64,000 bases of DNA, taken from contig NZ_JALAGU010000022.1 of the NCBI RefSeq assembly GCF_022712275.1, positions 1-64,000 on the forward strand. Reading direction: 5' to 3'. The stretch's first letter is position 1. Every line of letters begins with the position of its first letter. The position numbers were made by a program, and so were the translations under genes. Below the pieces are notes generated by a model. That model saw only the letters and a program-made list of their open reading frames with translations, ran no database searches and was not told the DNA's origin. Origin of the DNA: Corynebacterium sp. Its GTDB lineage: Bacteria > Actinomycetota > Actinomycetes > Mycobacteriales > Mycobacteriaceae. Below, piece after piece: positions 25,710-35,643 of this stretch.

Positions 25710-26699
25710 TTACGCCAGTCGCCGGTACGCGGCCAATGCAGCGGCGGACCGCTGCCCCACCCGTTCCGCGAGTGTGTCCGGGACCACTGCCGTGATCTCC
25801 GGGGCGTAGGCGAGGATGAACCGTTCCAGCCAGGCGCCGGTGTCCGGGATCTCCACCCGGGTGCCGTCGATGTGCCACACCGGCAGGTACTCCAGCATCC
25901 ACATCGCCTCCTCGGTGAGCTCCAGTTCCGCCCACTGCTCGGCTGTCCGGAACCCGAACGGGTCCTCGGCGTCGATCTCCCGGGGCAGCGCCGCGGGAGC
26001 GGGCCGGTCCAGGATCTCCACGGTGTCCATCCGGGTCACCGCGAAGCACCGCTGGTCCGCGGCCGTCTGGTCGGGGTCGGTGCGGCCCCACAGGTAACCG
26101 ACACCGTCAAGGACGCTGGCCTGATCGGGGATGAGCTCTCGGGTGGTGAGACTGTCGGAGGAGACCGACAGGTAGCTGAACCGCACCCACCGACGTGCGG
26201 CTACCGCCCGGCGCAGCTGCGCGAGCACACCCGCTCCCGGGCCGGCCGGACGCACAGGGGCGACGTCCCCGGAATCTGCACCGGAATCTTCACCGGTCTC
26301 CACCAGTGCCCGCAGCCTGGTCGCCGCGGTGTCCGCATCATCCTGTTCCCCGTCGGTGAGGATGCTGGCCAGCTTCTCCAGGTTCAGCTGCAGGGTGTCG
26401 GCCTCTGCGTCCGTGAGCGCCAGGGGTCTGTCCAGCCCGAAGGTGTCGTTGAGTGTGACGCGTGCCCCGGTCACCGTGAGATCGACCAGCGAGCCCGGCA
26501 GCAGCCCGGGCAGTCCGCTCTCCTGGACCCGGGTCAGCTCCTCGGTGAGCTGCGGCACGGAGACACCGAAACGGTCCGCCGTGGTCATCAGGGAGGCGTC
26601 CGGGTGGGCACGCAGCCACGCCAGCACCGAGAGAACGCGGCGCAGCTGGATCAGGGTGCTCTTCCGGGACCCTTTCCGTGGTACGGCGCGGGTGGTCAT
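25710..26699 (-). CDS. pafC: PafC, WYL-domain regulator
   Basis: A 329-residue protein with an N-terminal HTH (RRVLSVLAWLRAHPDASLMTTADRFGVSVPQL) and a WYL domain (about residues 175-260, RWVRFSYLSVSSDSLTTRELIPD onward). In mycobacteria PafB and PafC form a heteromeric activator of DNA-damage genes that responds to single-stranded DNA; they are encoded with pafA but are not needed for pupylation itself. The start overlaps the pafB stop by four bases. Confidence 0.92.
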   Translation of the reverse strand: MTTRAVPRKGSRKSTLIQLRRVLSVLAWLRAHPDASLMTTADRFGVSVPQLTEELTRVQESGLPGLLPGSLVDLTVTGARVTLNDTFGLDRPLALTDAEADTLQLNLEKLASILTDGEQDDADTAATRLRALVETGEDSGADSGDVAPVRPAGPGAGVLAQLRRAVAARRWVRFSYLSVSSDSLTTRELIPDQASVLDGVGYLWGRTDPDQTAADQRCFAVTRMDTVEILDRPAPAALPREIDAEDPFGFRTAEQWAELELTEEAMWMLEYLPVWHIDGTRVEIPDTGAWLERFILAYAPEITAVVPDTLAERVGQRSAAALAAYRRLA

Positions 26700-27706
26700 C
26701 GGGCTCCTCCCAGGAGATCGTGGGCGCGTTCCAGACGGGCGACGATGTCGTCGACGAGGTCCGGCGGATCGAGGACGACGGCGTCCGGTGCGTAGGCGGC
26801 GGCGGTGCGTGCCAGCCAGGTCCGGTCGACCGGGCCGACGGTGAGCAGTTCGCCCTCGCCGTGGGCCACGGGGTCACCGTGGGCGTGGGCACGCAGTTCC
26901 AGTGCCCCCTCACTGCGGAAGAGGACACGGGCGGTGACCAGGGTGGACGCCGCCTCAAGTCCTTCCGTGACCAGGGCACGGACCGGCCTGTCCGGTACCG
27001 GCCAGGCACAGAACTCCTCGACGATCTCCAGATCGGCGATACGGGAGAGCCGGAAGGTGCGCTGGGCACCCCGGTCGACGTCGAAGCCGGTGAGGAACAG
27101 CCGGCCGTCGACGGCGGCGACACCCCAGGGTTCCAGGGTGCGCTCCTGTGCGTCGGCGGTCAGCCGGGGCCAGTAGTGGAACCGCAGCCGCAGCCGGTGG
27201 TCGAGGGCGTGGCGCAGCCGACGGACATCCGTGTCGGTGAGGTCGGTGGAGTCCGGGACCGCACCGACGACCGGGGCGACGCCGTGACCGGCGTCCAGCG
27301 GACTGGCCGGGGTCAGTTTGACCACCGCAGCCTGTACCGCCTCCGCCAGGTTGTCTTCCATCGCCCAGCGCCCGGCCGCGGCGACCGCATCCCACTGCCC
27401 CGGGGTGAACTGCACGGTGGGCAGGTAGGAGGAGGCGGTGTCGAGTCGGTAGAGCTTCTCGATCTGCCCGTCATCGTCAGGCGTGCTCTTCTCCTCCAGC
27501 CGCACACCCAGGTCGGCGAGCAGGGCCCGGTCACGTTCCAGCTGCTTACGGACCGTGTCCGGTGCCCCGGAGTAGCCGTCGACTTTGGCACCGATCCACG
27601 CTGTCGACCGGAACTTCGGCTCGTCCGACAGGGTGATCAGCAGGTTGAGGATCCGGGAGGCCGCGTCCTCCCAGTAGACCTTGACCGGTCGGTTGCGGGA
27701 ACTCAC
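26696..27706 (-). CDS. pafB: PafB, WYL-domain regulator
   Basis: A 336-residue protein with an N-terminal helix-turn-helix (residues of about 10-70) and a WYL domain (RLRFHYWPRLTADAQERTLEPWGVAAVDGRLFLTGFD, about 175-215), followed by a WCX-like C-terminal region. It partners PafC in the LexA-independent DNA-damage response. It overlaps pafA upstream and pafC downstream by four bases each, so the three are translationally coupled. Confidence 0.92.
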   Translation of the reverse strand: MSSRNRPVKVYWEDAASRILNLLITLSDEPKFRSTAWIGAKVDGYSGAPDTVRKQLERDRALLADLGVRLEEKSTPDDDGQIEKLYRLDTASSYLPTVQFTPGQWDAVAAAGRWAMEDNLAEAVQAAVVKLTPASPLDAGHGVAPVVGAVPDSTDLTDTDVRRLRHALDHRLRLRFHYWPRLTADAQERTLEPWGVAAVDGRLFLTGFDVDRGAQRTFRLSRIADLEIVEEFCAWPVPDRPVRALVTEGLEAASTLVTARVLFRSEGALELRAHAHGDPVAHGEGELLTVGPVDRTWLARTAAAYAPDAVVLDPPDLVDDIVARLERAHDLLGGAR

Positions 27707-29139
27707 GCCGGCGCCTCGGCGAGCAGGTCGGTGAGGTCGGCCAGGGCGGCGTCGATCTCGGGTGACCCGGTGCAGAACGGGTCCGGGAGCAGCAGCTCTC
27801 CCCCGCCCTCGCCGTTGACCTTCAGGCGGGTCCAGTCGACCGTCGTCTGCCGGGTGGACTCCTCGGCGGCGTGGAGGAACTTTCCGCGGACCGCGGCACG
27901 GGTCGTCGCCGGCGCCTGCTCGGTGGCGGCGAGGATCTCCGCCGGGTCGATGAGCGTCTTCGCCCGACCACGGCGTACCAGCAGGTGGAACAGGCCGCGG
28001 TCCGGATTGATGTCGTGGTAGGTCAGGTCGATCTGAGCGAGACGTGGATCGGTGATCCCCAGGTTGCCGCGCTCGGCGACCGCGTCGATGAGCGACTTCT
28101 TGATCACCCAGTCGATCTCGGTGTCCACCGGGGAGAAGTCACCGGTGCCGAAGCAGTCGAGGACGCGTCCCCACAGGTCGACGACGTCGGCGAGCTGCGA
28201 GTTCGGTGTGCCGGTGCCGTCCTCCCCGCGCTGGTTGAGCCAGTCGACGGCGGCGGCGTGGAAGGCCTGCTGGATCGCCAGTGCCGTGACAGTGCCGCCG
28301 TTGCGCAGGTCCAGCGGGGTGGAGCCGCTGAAGTCGCGGGAGATCTCCCGGATCGACCGGATCTCGTTGGACAGCTCGAAGTCCGGCAGCTCCACCCCCG
28401 CCTCGATCATTTCGAGGACCAGGAGGGCGGAGCCGACCTTCAGCGCCGTGGTGGTCTCGGACATGTTCGAGTCACCTACGATGACGTGCAGCCGGCGGTA
28501 CCGGGCCGAGTCCGCATGGGGCTCGTCACGGGTGTTGATGATCGGCCGGGACCGGGTCGTCGCCGAGGAGACCCCTTCCCAGACATGGTCGGAGCGCTGC
28601 GAGAGGCAGAACCCCGGTCCGAAGTTCTCGTTGGGGGCACCGGGGGACGGCACACTGATCTTCCCCGCGCCGCAGATCAGCTGGCGGGTGACGAGGAAGG
28701 GCAGCAGCTGGGCGGATAGTGCCTTCAGTGGAACATCCCGGCTGACCAGGAAGTTCTCGTGGCAGCCGTAGGAGTTGCCGAGGGAGTCGGTGTTGTTCTT
28801 CAGCAGGTAGACCTTGCCGCCGATACCGCGCTCGGCGAGCGTCCGCTCACACTGCTCGGCGAGCCGGTGGAAGATGACCTCCCCGGAACGGTCGTAGGCG
28901 ACGAGCTGGTGCAGCGAGTCACACTCGGCGGTGGCGTACTCGGGGTGCGCGCCGACATCGAGGTAGACCCGCGAACCGTTGCGCCAGTAGATGTTCGAAC
29001 TGCGGTACCGGTCGACCACCGGGGCGAACAGGTAACGGGCCACCTCGTCCGGGCCGAGCCTGCGGTGCGAGTCCAGGACACTGGTGATGCCGAACTCGGT
29101 CTCCAGACCGGTGATCCGGCGCGTGTGGACGGTGCTCAC
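27703..29139 (-). CDS. pafA: Pup ligase PafA
   Basis: A 478-residue member of the glutamine-synthetase-like fold. The N-terminal TRRITGLETEFGIT carries the metal-binding ETE(F) motif. NKPH-type ATP contacts, the LKNNTDSLGNSYGCHENFL block and DEPHADSARYRRLHVIVGDSNMSE are all as in PafA. PafA uses ATP to form an isopeptide bond between the Pup C-terminal glutamate and a substrate lysine. It overlaps the pup stop by four bases. The closely similar gene two positions upstream is dop; order and length separate them. Confidence 0.95.
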   Translation of the reverse strand: MSTVHTRRITGLETEFGITSVLDSHRRLGPDEVARYLFAPVVDRYRSSNIYWRNGSRVYLDVGAHPEYATAECDSLHQLVAYDRSGEVIFHRLAEQCERTLAERGIGGKVYLLKNNTDSLGNSYGCHENFLVSRDVPLKALSAQLLPFLVTRQLICGAGKISVPSPGAPNENFGPGFCLSQRSDHVWEGVSSATTRSRPIINTRDEPHADSARYRRLHVIVGDSNMSETTTALKVGSALLVLEMIEAGVELPDFELSNEIRSIREISRDFSGSTPLDLRNGGTVTALAIQQAFHAAAVDWLNQRGEDGTGTPNSQLADVVDLWGRVLDCFGTGDFSPVDTEIDWVIKKSLIDAVAERGNLGITDPRLAQIDLTYHDINPDRGLFHLLVRRGRAKTLIDPAEILAATEQAPATTRAAVRGKFLHAAEESTRQTTVDWTRLKVNGEGGGELLLPDPFCTGSPEIDAALADLTDLLAEAPA

Positions 29140-29333
29140 TCTCCGCCCTTCTGCACATAGGACTTCACGAACTCCTCGGCGTTCGACTCGAGCAGCCCGT
29201 CGATCTCGTCGAGCAGGTCGTCGGTACCGCTGACCTTGAGCTGCTCCTGCCCGGAGGCGGTGACGTCATCGGGCGTCGTGCCCTCGTCGCGTCCTCGTCC
29301 ACCGTGGATCTGGCCCTGTCCGCCGCTGGTCAT
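29136..29333 (-). CDS. pup: Prokaryotic ubiquitin-like protein Pup
   Basis: A 65-residue disordered protein with the Pup C-terminal helix pattern (DDLLDEIDGLLESNAEEFV, then KSYVQKGGE). It ends in Gly-Gly-Glu rather than Gly-Gly-Gln, so it is ready for ligation without deamidation by Dop, as in other corynebacteria. The N-terminal half is G/Q/D-rich. It sits between dop and pafA. Confidence 0.95.
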   Translation of the reverse strand: MTSGGQGQIHGGRGRDEGTTPDDVTASGQEQLKVSGTDDLLDEIDGLLESNAEEFVKSYVQKGGE

Positions 29334-29400
29334 CTGTGAAACATCTCCCGGTTGTTCTGGTTAGTGTGTGTCAACGTTCTTCAGGCTAGCAGTCGGCCGC

Positions 29401-30927
29401 TCAATCGAGGCCGAGGACACTCTCCGGCATGATCTCCGTGAGCACGGCGATGAGGCCGGCGGCGTCGGTGACAGTCGCCAGGGCGTCCTCCAGCTCCGCC
29501 GCAGTGGCGCGGGAGGGGTCCGACAGCAGGACGCGGGTCGCGGACGAGCCGGCGCAGGGGACGTCGAGGATCAGCGAGTCCCAGTTCGCGGCGAGAAGCT
29601 GGTCCGGGAACCGGCGGGCGACTTCTCCACGCAGCCAGGCACGGGTGGTGGTCGGCGGTGTGGTCACCGCGGCGCGGACCTCCTCGGGCGGAACCAGGGT
29701 ACGGATCCGACCCTTGCGTACCAGCGCGTTGTAGAGGCCCTTCGCCGGGTCGATGTCGTGGTACTGGATGTCGACCATCGCCAGGCGAGGATCGGTCCAC
29801 TCCAGGCCGCGGGCCCGGTAGGCGTTGAGCAGCGACAGCTTCGCCGTCCAGTCCAGACGGTCCGAGGTGGTCATCGGGTCCCCGGCAAGATCGTCGAGGA
29901 TGTCGCCCCACACGTCGAGGACCAGCTGGTCGTGCCCGACGAGGCTGTCGGCCAGCGCTTCGGTGACCCGGTTCCGGATCTCCTGCTGGATCTGCACCGC
30001 GGTCATCTCCCGGTTGCCGTAGAGCCGCACCGGGTGGGTGCACTCCAGGTCACGGGAAATCTCGCGGACCGCCGCCACCGGTTCGTAGAGGGCGATGTCG
30101 GAGAAGTCGACCCCGGCGCCGACGGCGTCGAGCACCAGGGCGGTGGTTCCGATCTTGAGGAAAGTCGCGAACTCCGAGAGGTTGGCGTCCCCGATGATGA
30201 CGTGCATCCGTGCCCAGTCCGAGCCGGAGTGCGGCTCATCGCGGGTGTTGATGATGCCGCGGTTCAGCGTGGTCTCCAGGGAGACGGTCGTCTCGATGTA
30301 GTCGGCACGCTGGCTGATCTGGAAGCCCGGATTCTGCCCGGACTCCCCCAGCCCGACGCGTCCGGCACCGGTGTAGACCTGCCGGGTGACGAAGTGCGGG
30401 ATGAGGGCGGCCTGGACCGCCTCGGCGTCGTAGCTGCGCGGGTAGAGGTAGTTCTCGTGGGCGCCGTAGGACGCGCCCTTGCCGTCGACGTTGTTCTTGT
30501 GGATCTGCAGGCGGGGCTGGTCCTCGACCTGCCCGGAGGCTACCGCGGCCTCATGCATCATCAGTTCGCCGGCCTTGTCCCAGATCACCGCGTCCCAGGC
30601 GTCCGTCGTCTCCGGCGAGGAGTACTCGGGGTGGGCGTGGTCGACGTAGAACCGGGCCCCGGAGGTGGTGACCACGTTGGCGTTACCCAGGGCGTTCGGG
30701 TCGATCACCGGGGCGGTGCGGTAACGGCGCAGGTCGAAACCACGCACGTCACGCAGCGGGGACTCCTGTGCGTAGTCCCACCGGGTCCGTCGGTTCACCC
30801 CGGCACCGGAGGACGCTGCATAGGCGATCACGGCCTGGGTGGAGGTGTCGATCGGGCTGGCGGTGGGTTCGTCGGGGGCGATGATCCCGAACTCGGTCTC
30901 GGTCCCGATGATGCGCTTCGGGGTCAT
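29401..30927 (-). CDS. dop: Depupylase Dop
   Basis: I chose ATG 30927 (508 residues, MTPKRIIG), which overlaps the arc stop by four bases; the upstream extension of the frame is antisense-like. The product is a glutamine-synthetase-fold paralogue of PafA with GTETEFGII at the N-terminus, QIHKNNVDGKGASYGAHEN and DEPHSGSDWARMHVIIGDANL blocks. Dop hydrolyses the Pup-substrate bond. Because Pup here already ends in Glu, its deamidase activity is not needed. It is followed by pup after 67 bases. Confidence 0.95.
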   Translation of the reverse strand: MTPKRIIGTETEFGIIAPDEPTASPIDTSTQAVIAYAASSGAGVNRRTRWDYAQESPLRDVRGFDLRRYRTAPVIDPNALGNANVVTTSGARFYVDHAHPEYSSPETTDAWDAVIWDKAGELMMHEAAVASGQVEDQPRLQIHKNNVDGKGASYGAHENYLYPRSYDAEAVQAALIPHFVTRQVYTGAGRVGLGESGQNPGFQISQRADYIETTVSLETTLNRGIINTRDEPHSGSDWARMHVIIGDANLSEFATFLKIGTTALVLDAVGAGVDFSDIALYEPVAAVREISRDLECTHPVRLYGNREMTAVQIQQEIRNRVTEALADSLVGHDQLVLDVWGDILDDLAGDPMTTSDRLDWTAKLSLLNAYRARGLEWTDPRLAMVDIQYHDIDPAKGLYNALVRKGRIRTLVPPEEVRAAVTTPPTTTRAWLRGEVARRFPDQLLAANWDSLILDVPCAGSSATRVLLSDPSRATAAELEDALATVTDAAGLIAVLTEIMPESVLGLD

Positions 30928-32576
30928 ACGGTGACCTCCTGCCGGTGGACGGTGATGTCGACCACACGACGGGAACTGTGGCCGGAGATCCTGGCCCACT
31001 CCGCCGGGTTGGTGGTGTCCGGCAGATCGTCATTGTCGTGGCACTCCTGGGCGACCGCCAGGTCGATGTGCTCGGCGGAGATGCCGGACCCGGTGCCGCG
31101 CAGGGCGTCCTTGATGGCGAACTTCTTCGCCCGGTCGACGATATTTGCCAGCATCGCGCCCGAGGCGAAGTCACCGTAGAACAGGTCGCGGGCGGAGCCG
31201 TCGGAGAAGTGCAGGGTGAGAAACGGCCGGGCGTGGGAGAACAGGCCGTTGACGACCCGTTCCCGCAGTTCGGCGGCAGTGGTCCCGGATGCCAGGGGCA
31301 ACGCGTCGGTGAGGTACTTACCGAGGATGTCCAGGGACGCTTCCCGGTCAGGCCGCTGCACCCGGATCTTCACGTCGAGGCGGCCGGGACGCAGGATCGC
31401 CGGGTCGATGAGCTCCTCACGGTTGGATGCACCGATGACGATGACATTGCGCAGCCCCTCCACACCGTCGATCTCGGCGAGCAGCTGCGGTACGACCGTG
31501 GACTCCACGTCCGAGGAGACACCGGTACCACGGGTGCGGAAGATGGCCTCCATCTCGTCGAAGAAGATGATCACCGGGGCGCCGGCGGAGGCGATCTTGC
31601 GGGCCCGCTCGAAGATCAGGCGGATCTGTCGTTCGGTCTCACCGACGAACTTGTTGAGCAGCTCCGGGCCCTTGATGTTGAGGAAGTAGGAGTGCGATCC
31701 ACCGGTACCGCCGTCGGCCGATCCCTCGCCGGCGGCGTCCATCCGACGCGCCAGGGACGACGCCACGGCTTTGGCGATCAGCGTCTTACCGCAGCCGGGA
31801 GGGCCGTAGAGCAGCACTCCCTTCGGCGGCAGCAGGCCGTAGTCCCGGTAGAGCTCCGGGTGCAGGAACGGCAGCTCCACCGCATCGTGCAGCTGCTCGA
31901 TCTGGCTGGTCAGTCCGCCGATGTCGGAGTAGTCGACGTCCGGCACCTCCTCGAGCACCAGGTTCTCCACCTCGGCACGGGTGATGACCTCGAAGGCGTA
32001 CCCGGCGCGACGGTCGACGACGACCGAGTCGCCGGGGCCGACCTGCTTCGCCTCGATTTCGGAGGTCAGGGCACCCGCGCATTTCATGAGGGACTCCTCG
32101 CCGAGTTTGTCGGCGACGACGATGCGGGACGCGTCGATGACCTCGACGACGGAGGCGAGGTCACCGGCGTCGGTGGTGCCGCACACCTCGACGACCTGGG
32201 AGCCCTCCCCCAGACGCACCAGGGCGCCGGGGGTCAGGTCGATGCGGTCGACATTGGGGCTGACCATCAGACGCATCCGGCGGCCGGCGGTGTGGACCTC
32301 GGCGGTGAAGGCGTCCGGGCCGGTCTCCAGGAGGGTGCCATAGGTGCTGGGCGGCTCCGCCAGGGCGTCCAGTCGGCCGTTGAGCTCGTCGAGCTTGTCA
32401 CGGCTGGCCTTGAGGAGCTCGGTGAGCTTGGCGTTGCGGGTTCCGAGGGTCCGGTTGGCCAGCTGGAGCTGGCGGTAGGACTCGGGACCAGAGTCCACGG
32501 GAGAGGTGGGGCCGCCGGTGCCTGCGGGGCGGGCGTCTGCTGTGGTGTGGTTAGCCGGGCCGTTGGTCATGGCCAC
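30924..32576 (-). CDS. arc: AAA+ ATPase forming ring-shaped complexes (Arc/Mpa)
   Basis: A 550-residue protein with an N-terminal coiled coil (about 32-75) that binds Pup, a double OB region (about 77-200) and one AAA module with Walker A GPPGCGKT (258-265) and Walker B VIIFFDE (335-341). It unfolds pupylated proteins. The C-terminus ends in a VDITVHRQEVTV tail with no GQYL-type proteasome-docking motif, which fits the absence of prcBA nearby; Corynebacterium is known to lack the proteasome. It lies upstream of dop with a four-base overlap. Confidence 0.95.
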   Translation of the reverse strand: MAMTNGPANHTTADARPAGTGGPTSPVDSGPESYRQLQLANRTLGTRNAKLTELLKASRDKLDELNGRLDALAEPPSTYGTLLETGPDAFTAEVHTAGRRMRLMVSPNVDRIDLTPGALVRLGEGSQVVEVCGTTDAGDLASVVEVIDASRIVVADKLGEESLMKCAGALTSEIEAKQVGPGDSVVVDRRAGYAFEVITRAEVENLVLEEVPDVDYSDIGGLTSQIEQLHDAVELPFLHPELYRDYGLLPPKGVLLYGPPGCGKTLIAKAVASSLARRMDAAGEGSADGGTGGSHSYFLNIKGPELLNKFVGETERQIRLIFERARKIASAGAPVIIFFDEMEAIFRTRGTGVSSDVESTVVPQLLAEIDGVEGLRNVIVIGASNREELIDPAILRPGRLDVKIRVQRPDREASLDILGKYLTDALPLASGTTAAELRERVVNGLFSHARPFLTLHFSDGSARDLFYGDFASGAMLANIVDRAKKFAIKDALRGTGSGISAEHIDLAVAQECHDNDDLPDTTNPAEWARISGHSSRRVVDITVHRQEVTV

Positions 32577-32626
32577 AGTCTACAAGGGAGGTAACCCTGT
32601 GTTGGCCGCTACCGGTCAACAGGGTG

Positions 32627-33463
32627 TTACTTCCGTGCCCGGCGCTGCGGACGCGGGGCGACGGTGCCGTCTGCGAGGCGTCGGGCCCAGACGAGGAAGG
32701 CGGTGTGGGCGTTCATCCGGTGCTCCGGGCGGGTGGCCAGGCCCTCGACCTTCCACTCGCGGACCAGGGACTCCCACGCCTTCGGCTCGGTGAAGCACCT
32801 GAGCTCGCGGATGCCCTCCATGACCTTCATCAGCTGCGGCACGGTGGCCACGTAGGTCATGAAGACGCCGCCGGGGATCAGCAGGTCGCGGACGGTCTCG
32901 AGGCACTCCCAGGGGGCGAGCATGTCGAGGATGACGCGGTCGACGGGACCGTCGGTGTCCGCCACGGTGACGTCCTTGAGATCACCGAGGCGCAGGTCCC
33001 AGTTCTCCGGGTGGCCACCCATGTACTCGGTGACGTTGTCCTCGGCGTAGTCGAGGTGGTCCTCGCGGATCTCGTAGGAGATGAGCTTGCCGTGGTCACC
33101 GATGGCGCGCAGCAGGGTCATCGACAGGGCACCGGAGCCGGCACCGGCCTCCAGGACCTTGGCGCCGGGGAAGATGTCGCCCTCGACGAGGATCTGGGCG
33201 GCGTCCTTGGGGTAGATGACCGCGGCACCGCGCGGCATGGAGAGCACGTGGTCGACGAGGAGGTGCCGGAAGCACAGGTACTCGCCGCCGACGTGGGACA
33301 TCACGACGGTTCCCTCGTCCTTGCCGATGATGTCGTCGTGCCTGATCTGCCCCTTGTGGGTGAAGTAGCTCTCCCCTGTCTCCAGGGTGATGGTGTAGTG
33401 CCTGCGCTTGGCGTCGGTGAGCTGGACCCGGTCGCCGGGCTGGAACGGACCGGAGTAGGCCAC
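32627..33463 (-). CDS. trmI: tRNA (adenine-58-N1)-methyltransferase TrmI
   Basis: A 278-residue class I methyltransferase. The N-terminal small beta domain (FQPGDRVQLTDAKRRHYTITLETG) precedes the SAM-binding domain with VLEAGAGSGALSMTLLRAIG (motif I) and DRVILDMLAPWECL (motif IV). It methylates A58 of the tRNA T-loop. It lies 50 bases upstream of arc, the arrangement seen in mycobacteria and corynebacteria. Confidence 0.94.
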   Translation of the reverse strand: MAYSGPFQPGDRVQLTDAKRRHYTITLETGESYFTHKGQIRHDDIIGKDEGTVVMSHVGGEYLCFRHLLVDHVLSMPRGAAVIYPKDAAQILVEGDIFPGAKVLEAGAGSGALSMTLLRAIGDHGKLISYEIREDHLDYAEDNVTEYMGGHPENWDLRLGDLKDVTVADTDGPVDRVILDMLAPWECLETVRDLLIPGGVFMTYVATVPQLMKVMEGIRELRCFTEPKAWESLVREWKVEGLATRPEHRMNAHTAFLVWARRLADGTVAPRPQRRARK

Positions 33464-33680
33464 GGGGTTCCCCTTAACTGTCGAAGTCGTGAACCTGGCC
33501 AGTCTAGAGCAGCCGGGGTCTTATCCCTCTCATTCCCCTACCCACCGGCGCAGTTCCGCCGCACCCCGTTCCAGTCCGCCCGGCCGGACAGGGACGGCAG
33601 ATTCGGGTTGCGACGGGACGCCGTGGACCAGGCTCACCGCTGTCACCGGGACCAGCCGTGATTTCCCGGGTGTATATCCG

Positions 33681-35621
33681 TCACTCCCCCAGCTGCTGCG
33701 CCACGCCACAGACTCCGGCGCGGCAGATCTGGACCACCGGACCGTCCCCGTCAGGCAGCGTCCCGATGATCCCGGCCCCGTCCTCGACGCGCAGGATCAG
33801 CGCGGAGGTGCCCAGGTCCGCACGGAGGGAGACGAGCTGCTCAGTGGACGCTCCCCTCGTCACCGCGGTCACCGGCCCGGCGAGATGCGCCTCCAGGGAG
33901 CACAACCAGCCACCGGCACCCGCGAGATGACGTTCCACGGTCTCGGCATGGGCGTCGAGGATACGACGGGCCTCGACGAGCCAGCGGTTCCCCAACTCGT
34001 GGAGATCCGGATCCGCGGCAGACTGCGCCAGGCGTCCTGCGTAGGTCAGGGCCTCGGCGAACACCCCGACTGCCGCCGGTGTCGCCCCGTCATAGGGCTC
34101 GCGGGGACGCACCCCGGTGCCCGCCACGGCCTCGGCGTCGTCGTACCAGGTCCCGCGATCGCGGGAGAAGACGAGCTGGGTGTAGCTGACCAGCTCACTG
34201 ACCTCGCTGACGAGGTCCTCGCCGTGTTCCCAGGCACGCACCGTGGCCAGCAGCAGCCAGGCGCAGTCCTCGAGCGTGCCCGGGGCACCGGGACAGCGGG
34301 TGACGTCGAGGACAGTGCCCTCGTCATTGGTGAGTACCGCCTGCTCCCGGAGCGCGGCCGTGGCACGCGGCCCCTCCGGATCCCCGGCTTCCGTCAGTGC
34401 GACGGCTGCCATGGCGTTCCAGGCGGTGATGACCTTGTCGTCGATGCCCGGCTGAGTACGCTGCGCCCTCGCTGCCAGCAGGGCCTGACGGACCTGATCG
34501 TCCGGGGCGTCTCCTCTCAGGGTGAGCACGGACCGGCCGTCGAGCTGGCCCGCGGGGGACACTCCATAGGCGGTGGAGACGGAATCGGCGTCCTGTCCGA
34601 CAACCGCGGCGATCTCCGACGGTGTCCAGGTGTAGGTCAGCCCCTCCACGCCGTCGGCGTCGGCGTCCAGACTGCTGACGAAGAGAGCGCCGGTTCCGGT
34701 CCGCATGTCCGCGGTCAGGAATGCACAGGTCAGCTCTGCCGCACGCCGGACCAGCTCATCCTCGGGACGGTGCGCCAGGTACGCCGACATTGCGCGCACC
34801 AGCAGCGCATTGTCGTAGAGGGTCTTCTCGAAGTGCGGGACGGTCCACGTGGCGTCCACACAGTAGCGGTGGAACCCGCCGCCGAGCTGGTCGAACAGGC
34901 CACCGCGGACCATGTCGTGGAGGGTCGATTCCACCCGGTCGAGGGCAGCGTCCTTCACCGGGGTGTTCTGCGCGCCCTCCTGCTCGGCGTAGCGCACCAG
35001 TCCCAGCAGCGCGGCCGACGGCGGGAACGTCGGTGCACCCTCGACCACTCCGGCACCGGCGGCGACGATCCGTGCCGGGAGTGCCTCGGTGTCCTCGTCG
35101 GCGTGCCAGGACGCCGACCCTCCCTCCTCTGACGCCGCTGCCAGGGTGTGGGTGAGCTTGCCGGCCACGGCGTCCACCTGCGCCCGGTCCTCCCGCCAGG
35201 TGCGCACGAGTGCCGCGAGCAACTGCGTGAGCTGGTCGGGCCGGAAGTAGGTGCCGGCGAAGAACGGCCGGCCGTCGGCGTCGGTGACCACCGTCATCGG
35301 CCAACCACCCTGCCCGGTGAGGGCCTGGGTGGCCTGCATGTAGACGGCGTCGACGCCCGGATGCTGCTCCCGGTCGACCTTCACCGTCACGAAACCGGCG
35401 TTGATCTGTGCGGCGATGTCCGGATCGGAGAAACTCTCCCGCGCCATGACATGGCACCAGTGGCAGGTGGCGTAACCGATCGACAGGAAGACAGGGACAT
35501 CCCGGCGGCGAGCCTCAGCGAACGCCTCCGGACCCCACGGCCACCAGTCGACAGGGTTGTCGGCGTGCTGGCGCAGGTACGGGGAGGTTGAGTCAGCGAG
35601 TCTGTTCGGAGTGGTGGACAT
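33681..35621 (-). CDS. DUF255 thioredoxin-fold protein (YyaL/SSP411 family)
   Basis: I chose ATG 35621 (646 residues). It starts NRLADSTSPYLRQHADNPVDWW, typical of the family, then has a thioredoxin-like domain with CHWC at residues 53-56 (YATCHWCHVMARESF) and a GGWPMTVVTDADGRPFF block near 110-130. The rest is a long alpha/alpha-barrel like that of N-acylglucosamine 2-epimerases. The family's function is unsettled; the CxxC suggests a thiol redox role. It is divergent from the DUF1275 gene, with only 22 bases between the starts. Confidence 0.88.
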   Translation of the reverse strand: MSTTPNRLADSTSPYLRQHADNPVDWWPWGPEAFAEARRRDVPVFLSIGYATCHWCHVMARESFSDPDIAAQINAGFVTVKVDREQHPGVDAVYMQATQALTGQGGWPMTVVTDADGRPFFAGTYFRPDQLTQLLAALVRTWREDRAQVDAVAGKLTHTLAAASEEGGSASWHADEDTEALPARIVAAGAGVVEGAPTFPPSAALLGLVRYAEQEGAQNTPVKDAALDRVESTLHDMVRGGLFDQLGGGFHRYCVDATWTVPHFEKTLYDNALLVRAMSAYLAHRPEDELVRRAAELTCAFLTADMRTGTGALFVSSLDADADGVEGLTYTWTPSEIAAVVGQDADSVSTAYGVSPAGQLDGRSVLTLRGDAPDDQVRQALLAARAQRTQPGIDDKVITAWNAMAAVALTEAGDPEGPRATAALREQAVLTNDEGTVLDVTRCPGAPGTLEDCAWLLLATVRAWEHGEDLVSEVSELVSYTQLVFSRDRGTWYDDAEAVAGTGVRPREPYDGATPAAVGVFAEALTYAGRLAQSAADPDLHELGNRWLVEARRILDAHAETVERHLAGAGGWLCSLEAHLAGPVTAVTRGASTEQLVSLRADLGTSALILRVEDGAGIIGTLPDGDGPVVQICRAGVCGVAQQLGE

Positions 35622-35643
35622 GCCCCCACGGTAGCGTGGACGC

